NCBI GenBank assembly: GCA_937928595.1
Contig: CALGJV010000033.1
Span: 1 to 64,000, forward strand
Length of the DNA stretch: 64,000 nucleotides
Source: an uncultured Phycisphaerae bacterium
GTDB taxonomy: Bacteria > Planctomycetota > Phycisphaerae > UBA1845 > Fen-1342
Direction: 5' to 3'
The notes under the pieces were generated by a model, which saw only the letters and a list, made by a program, of their open reading frames with translations, was not told the DNA's origin and did no database searches. This document shows positions 60,184 through 64,000 of this stretch, piece after piece. The position numbers and the translations under genes are program-made. The first letter of the stretch is position 1, and every line of letters starts with the position of its first letter.

Positions 60184-61001
60184 ACCTCCCCCTTTTCTGC
60201 AAGACGCTCCGCGACGTGCGCTGGCTGCTGGTCTTCGTGCCGCTGGGCATCCTGCTGTTCGACGTGGCCGCGATCCGCGTGCTCATCGAAGCCGCCCGCG
60301 ACCTCGAGTTCCTGCGCAACTGGCTCGAGCGGCCGCTGGTCCAGTTCCTAGTGCGCGCCGCGCTCGGCGCCGACTTCGCCGGCGAGCTGACGCCCACCGT
60401 GCTGATCACGTTCGCGTTCATCCACCCCCTCTTCTTCGCGCTGCTGTACACGCTGCTGCTGGCGATGACGTCCGGCGTGCTGGCCGGGGAGGTCGGGCGC
60501 GGCACGGCCGACCTGCTGCTGACGCTCCCCCTGTCCCGCAGCAGCGTGTACGTGACGACGTCGCTGGCGTGGGCCATGGTGGCCGCCGGGGCGGCGCTGC
60601 TGCCACTGGGCGGGCTGTGGCTGGGTGAGCAGATTTTCCAGCCCACCAACCGGCTCGAATATCACCGGCTGTGGCCGGTCGCGCTCAACCTGGTGGCGCT
60701 CACACTGGGCGTCGGCGGCGTGGCGACGGCGATCTCCGGGGCCGTGTCGCGGCGGGGCGTGGCGATCGGCATCGTGCTGGCCGGCCTCCTGCTGTCCGAT
60801 ATCGTGCACTTCGTCGCGCAGTTCTGGGTCGCCGTGCGTCCGCTCGCGGTGCTGGGCGTGATTCACTACTACCGGCCGCTGCCGGCGGTTCGGGCGGCGA
60901 CGCCGCCGTGGGGCGACATGGCGGTCCTGCTGGGCGTCGGCCTGGCCGCGTGGCTGGCGGGGTGGCGGCACTTCAGCCGCCGCGACATCCCCGCCACCTG
61001 A
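60180..61001 (+). CDS. ABC-2 type transporter permease
   Basis: 273-residue membrane protein with about six hydrophobic segments (LLVFVPLGILLFDVAAI, LITFAFIHPLFFALLYTLLLAM, WAMVAAGAALLPLGGLWL, IAIGIVLAGLL-type and others), typical of ABC-2 permeases with the amphipathic GEVGRGTADLLLTLPLSRS coupling helix. GTG 60180 overlaps the ATPase stop. The substrate is unknown. Confidence 0.88.
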   Translation: MNLPLFCKTLRDVRWLLVFVPLGILLFDVAAIRVLIEAARDLEFLRNWLERPLVQFLVRAALGADFAGELTPTVLITFAFIHPLFFALLYTLLLAMTSGVLAGEVGRGTADLLLTLPLSRSSVYVTTSLAWAMVAAGAALLPLGGLWLGEQIFQPTNRLEYHRLWPVALNLVALTLGVGGVATAISGAVSRRGVAIGIVLAGLLLSDIVHFVAQFWVAVRPLAVLGVIHYYRPLPAVRAATPPWGDMAVLLGVGLAAWLAGWRHFSRRDIPAT

Positions 61002-61066
61002 CGCCGGGGGCCGCGGGGCGGGGCTTACGTCCACCTCCGGGACGTGTCTAGGCCGGAAGGCGCGGC

Positions 61067-61072
61067 TATACT
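61067..61072 (+). promoter_or_regulatory. -10 box (TATACT) of the BamE-like lipoprotein gene
   Basis: TATACT 31 bases before the ATG of the lipoprotein gene. No convincing -35. Confidence 0.4.
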
Positions 61073-61103
61073 GCGCGCTGGACCTGCATCGAAAGGAACT
61101 CCC

Positions 61104-61466
61104 ATGAGCACCCGCTGTTTCGTGTTGTGCGCGGCGCCGCTCCTGCTGCTGGCGCTGACGGGCTGCGAGCGCAAGTTCACCCGCGAGCGGTTCGAGATGA
61201 TCCAGGTCAACGTGGACGACCGCGAGGATGTGCGCCAGATCCTCGGCAAGCCCGCCGGCGAGCTCGATGACCAATGGCTCTATGACGATCTCGACCGGCA
61301 CTACTCGGCCATTATCTACTTCGACGACAACGGCCGCGTGAGGGGCAAGGAGTGGATGGACGCCACGACGGGCGAGTGGGAGGGGCGCAACCCGTACGCG
61401 AACGAGCCGCCGCGGGGGGAAGTCCGCGAGCGCAAGAAGAAGAAGGTCCGCATCGACGAGGATTGA
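61104..61466 (+). CDS. SmpA/BamE-like lipoprotein
   Basis: 120-residue lipoprotein (lipobox LTGC, about 15-18). The mature part has FEMIQVNVDDREDVRQILGKP, then WLYDDLDRHYSAIIYFDDNGRV, the pattern of the BamE/SmpA fold, in which a turn after an LG-x-P segment precedes a two-strand sheet. BamE works in the outer-membrane beta-barrel assembly complex, but this similarity is weak enough that the role is an inference. AAAGGA lies six bases before the ATG. The C-terminus is Arg/Lys-rich. Confidence 0.6.
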   Translation: MSTRCFVLCAAPLLLLALTGCERKFTRERFEMIQVNVDDREDVRQILGKPAGELDDQWLYDDLDRHYSAIIYFDDNGRVRGKEWMDATTGEWEGRNPYANEPPRGEVRERKKKKVRIDED

Positions 61467-61516
61467 CGCCGCGCCGCGGCCGTCTGCTCGTCGCGCCGGT
61501 GCACCGCCTAAGTGAC

Positions 61517-61556
61517 AACGCCGGACCGTGAGGCCCGGCGTTGGCTGCTTCTTTTC
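61517..61556 (+). terminator. Rho-independent terminator after the BamE-like gene
   Basis: Stem AACGCCGG (61517-61524) and CCGGCGTT (61535-61542), loop of ten bases, then a T-rich stretch at 61547-61553. It sits between convergent genes and could stop transcription from both. Confidence 0.7.
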
Positions 61557-61573
61557 CCCTGAGATGTTAGGGT

Positions 61574-62446
61574 CTAGGCGCCGCTGTTCGCGCTGTCCGA
61601 CGCTGCAGTGGTCTGCGTGCCGGCCGCATCGGCAATCGCCCGCTGGGCCGCCTCGATGCGGGCCAGCGCGAGCGACAGGGCCGCGTGGGTCTCGGGGCAG
61701 CAGCCGTCGCCGATCGTGCCGCAGCCGGCGGCCTTCGCCGTCCGCGCGTTCCGCTCATTGCACGCCTTGGCCGCGTCCCGACTGCCGCACGACCTGGCAC
61801 AGTCGTTCCTGCCCTCGGCCTTCAGCGCGACCTTTTCCACCGCCAGCCGCGCCGCCTTGGCGGCCGCCTCGGCCTTGGTCTCGCTGTCGAACGTCATCGC
61901 CGCCACGCGGTACTGGATGTTCGAGTTGCTCTTGCGGGCCAGTTCCGCCGCCGCCCGCGGGCAGGCGACGCAGTCGTCACCGACCGCGTAGCGGACGCTC
62001 GTCATCGTCGCCACGTAGTCGTCCAGCGCCGCGGCGTACGCCTTCACGGCCTCATCCTTGTTCGTGTAGGTCTTGTCGCCCACGACGTAGCGGACCTCGG
62101 CGCTCTTCTGCTTCGCCAGCGCCGCGGCCTTCTCCGGGCACCGGACACAATCATCGCCAACCTTGTAGGTCATGAGCGGGGCGCCGGCCGCCGCCAGCGC
62201 CCGGACCTGGCAACCGCTCTCCTTGCAGCCGTCCTTGCCGCAGCACGCCGCGGTCTTGTCACACCCCGCCTGGCCGTCCTTGCCACACGCGGCTTTCGCC
62301 TCTTTCGAGCAGCCGGAGCGATCGCCGTCCAGCCGAGCGGCCTTCACCTCTCCCTTGACCTTCACGCCGCCGCACTGTGCATAAGCCGTGGGCAGTGTAC
62401 ACAGGGCCAGCAACGCGGCCGCCGAAAACAGAATCGCCTTCTTCAT
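61574..62446 (-). CDS. Secreted Cys-rich protein with duplicated CXXC repeat
   Basis: 290-residue exported protein with signal peptide KKAILFSAAALLALCTLPTAYA. Two repeats of about 55 residues each start YKVGDDCVRCPEKAA or YAVGDDCVACPRAAA, each with a CXXC pair, a Lys/Ala-rich helix and a VGDKTY/VAAMTF-type strand. A region before them is packed with cysteines (ACGKDG, GCDKTAACCGKDGC), and another follows (DCARSCGS, GCGTIGDGCCPE). This suggests metal binding or disulfide-rich architecture. No family recognised; role unknown. Confidence 0.7.
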   Translation of the reverse strand: MKKAILFSAAALLALCTLPTAYAQCGGVKVKGEVKAARLDGDRSGCSKEAKAACGKDGQAGCDKTAACCGKDGCKESGCQVRALAAAGAPLMTYKVGDDCVRCPEKAAALAKQKSAEVRYVVGDKTYTNKDEAVKAYAAALDDYVATMTSVRYAVGDDCVACPRAAAELARKSNSNIQYRVAAMTFDSETKAEAAAKAARLAVEKVALKAEGRNDCARSCGSRDAAKACNERNARTAKAAGCGTIGDGCCPETHAALSLALARIEAAQRAIADAAGTQTTAASDSANSGA

Positions 62447-62639
62447 GTCGCCTTACTCCTGTCTTGAGGGGGCAAATCCGTCGTGGTCCGCCCCAACCGT
62501 GGGCGCACGCGGTGTTCTCGATACAGCAAGTAACCGAGAGCGTAGGTCGCCGATTCCAGCGCGGCAACGCTAATCGTATCGATTTTGTACGAATTGCACC
62601 CCGCACGAAGATCACCCTGGGGCGCTCCGTCGCGCGGCG

Positions 62640-63971
62640 TCACTGGGATGTTGAGAGCGGCGCTGTTATCAGACGTTCTTCGCCCGGATCTTTCCCCCCG
62701 CCACCCCGAGCAACGCACCACAACCAGACGGCCCCCGTCGCCCACAACGGCGCTCCCGCCGCCCGCGCCGCCGGCCAGGCCAGCGCCGCGATCCCCACGA
62801 CCCACGCCGCGACCGCCAGCCGCGCCCCACGCGACGGTGCCGCGCGCCGGGCGGCGGCGTCGGCCGCCAGCGCGAGCGGCCAGTACGCGAGCACGTAGTA
62901 GTGCGTCCAGACGAGCGGCGAGGTCAGCAGCGCCAGCACGCACCACGCGCCGAACTGCGACCGGACGCTCCATACTCCCCGTTCCGTGCGCGGCGGCCAA
63001 GGCCGACTGTACCGCACGGCGGCCAGCGTGCTCGTCGCCAGCAGCGCCGCGGTGAGTGCGCCCCACAGCCCGACGCGGATCGTCGGCGGCAGCTCGGCGA
63101 CGGTCACGTAAACCGGCCGCGTGTCGGTCTTGCCACCGCTCAGGGGCGAAAACAGCCGGCGCAGGACCATCGGCAGCGCCGTGTTGCTGTACATCGCCTT
63201 CGGCGGCTTCTCGGCGGTGAGCGTGGTCAGCGCGGAGTGTCCGCCGACCGCCCGCTCGCAGAACGCCCGGTGCTCGCGCCACGCCTCGGCCGGCCCCACC
63301 GACGCCGCGGGCAGGCCGAACCCCGCGACCCCGACGACCGCCAGCGCCACGCCAGCGGCGGTCCAGCGCCGCTTGAGCAGCAGGAACACGATCAGCACGG
63401 CCGGCAGCAGCTTGACCAGCGTGGCCAGGCCGAGGGCGACGCCGGCGGCCGCGTCGTGTCCGTGCTCAACGAGGTACCAGGCGGCGAGCACGAGGAACAG
63501 CACGAGCAGCATGACGTTGCCGAGCACGGCGCAGGAATGGACGTACGGGGCGAGCAGTGCGAGCGCCAAATAGGTGGCCGGCCGCGGTCCGCGGCGGACG
63601 CCGTTGTTGAGCAGTTGCTCAACGAGCGCGACGGCGGCGGCGAACAGGCCGACCGACAGCAGCGCGAACAGCGCGGCGGCCGCCGGCAGCGGCAGGAAGC
63701 TCCACGGCAGCATGAACAGCGTGAAGAACGGCAGGTAGTTGTGGACGCCGTACGCGTCCGTCAGCGCGCCGGTGTCGCGGAAATGCCGCGCCGTGTACCA
63801 GAAATCGCGAAAGTCGCTCGTCGTCTCTTCCTTGAGCGCCGCGTAGTCGCCGCCCTGCGCAGCCGGCCACACGCGCACCATGACGATCCCGGCGACCAGC
63901 AGCGCGTACACGACGCCCGCCGCCAGCAGCGGCCGCCAGCCGGTCAGCAGGGCCGTGCGACGCTCAGGCAT
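62640..63971 (-). CDS. GT87 (DUF2029)-type membrane glycosyltransferase
   Basis: 443-residue membrane protein with about ten hydrophobic helices. The large loop after the first helix (SDFRDFWYTARHFRDTGALTDAYG in part: DFRDFWYT) resembles the acidic loop of GT-C fold mannosyltransferases, including the FRDFWY motif typical of the DUF2029/GT87 family. Such enzymes use polyprenyl-phosphate sugars to modify envelope polymers. GGAGG lies seven bases before the ATG. The next gene upstream is outside the window. Confidence 0.85.
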   Translation of the reverse strand: MPERRTALLTGWRPLLAAGVVYALLVAGIVMVRVWPAAQGGDYAALKEETTSDFRDFWYTARHFRDTGALTDAYGVHNYLPFFTLFMLPWSFLPLPAAAALFALLSVGLFAAAVALVEQLLNNGVRRGPRPATYLALALLAPYVHSCAVLGNVMLLVLFLVLAAWYLVEHGHDAAAGVALGLATLVKLLPAVLIVFLLLKRRWTAAGVALAVVGVAGFGLPAASVGPAEAWREHRAFCERAVGGHSALTTLTAEKPPKAMYSNTALPMVLRRLFSPLSGGKTDTRPVYVTVAELPPTIRVGLWGALTAALLATSTLAAVRYSRPWPPRTERGVWSVRSQFGAWCVLALLTSPLVWTHYYVLAYWPLALAADAAARRAAPSRGARLAVAAWVVGIAALAWPAARAAGAPLWATGAVWLWCVARGGGGKDPGEERLITAPLSTSQ

Positions 63972-64000
63972 GCCGGGCCCTCCGCCGCCCGCCGCGCAGC

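Overview
The window is a very GC-rich bacterial chromosome segment, probably from a planctomycete-like organism (Planctomycetota, perhaps near Phycisphaerae). The evidence for that placement is indirect: a type II pseudopilin with an FTLIELLVVVAIIALL helix and a DG motif near its end, several multiheme cytochromes with paired CXXCH motifs, two tandem oversized signal peptidases carrying zinc ribbons, lipopolysaccharide and outer-membrane genes (lptB-like, BamE-like, a beta-barrel), and peptidoglycan genes (murA, murJ). No plasmid, phage, transposase or CRISPR sequence was seen. One tRNA gene is present. Most of the DNA is coding, and the many long antisense frames are GC shadows.

Layout: 1-4524 (minus) holds an oligoendopeptidase F, a Ski2-like helicase and a zincin cut by the window edge. 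4682-8449 holds a stand-alone citrate-lyase alpha-type CoA-transferase, three tandem Hsp20 chaperones and an FmdB-like zinc ribbon. 8465-10260 (minus) is a btaB-btaA pair for betaine lipid synthesis. 10538-11384 is a STAS/anti-sigma kinase pair. 11393-17581 is a TetR-controlled RND efflux operon, followed by CorA. 17537-24885 contains a TlpA-type thioredoxin, a small membrane peptide, a TIM-barrel isomerase, a UroD-like protein, an S41 protease and ruvC-ruvA. mutL follows on the minus strand. 26980-29949 is an RHH metal regulator with a znuACB-type transporter. 30001-32163 (minus) is PilZ-murJ. 32311-38309 holds trmB, a YebC protein, a lipoprotein, alkaline phosphatase (minus), prmC and murA.

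38323-47482 is the most unusual region. It is a divergent cluster of four multiheme cytochromes (8, 8, 4 and 11-12 haem sites), one of them fused to an NHL beta-propeller, with a second NHL lipoprotein and a 704-residue predicted outer-membrane beta-barrel. A clean sigma-70-type promoter faces the minus-strand arm. It looks like an envelope-spanning electron-transfer module of a type I cannot match to a named system.

47583-47655 is tRNA-Ile2(CAU). The rest is an M16 protease, a small Cys-rich protein, the pseudopilin gene, a PKD-domain secreted protein with a 45-residue membrane peptide, the two signal peptidases, an lptB-like ATPase, a DUF167 protein, an ABC exporter pair, a BamE-like lipoprotein, a duplicated Cys-rich secreted protein and a GT87-type membrane glycosyltransferase.

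Regulation visible in the DNA: perfect inverted repeats overlap recognisable -35/-10 boxes at 12005-12024 (tetR/efflux) and 26919-26937 (RHH/znu). Many genes have a TATACT, TATAGT or TACAAT -10 box, and for three genes the box lies only 6-8 bases before the start codon, suggesting leaderless mRNA.
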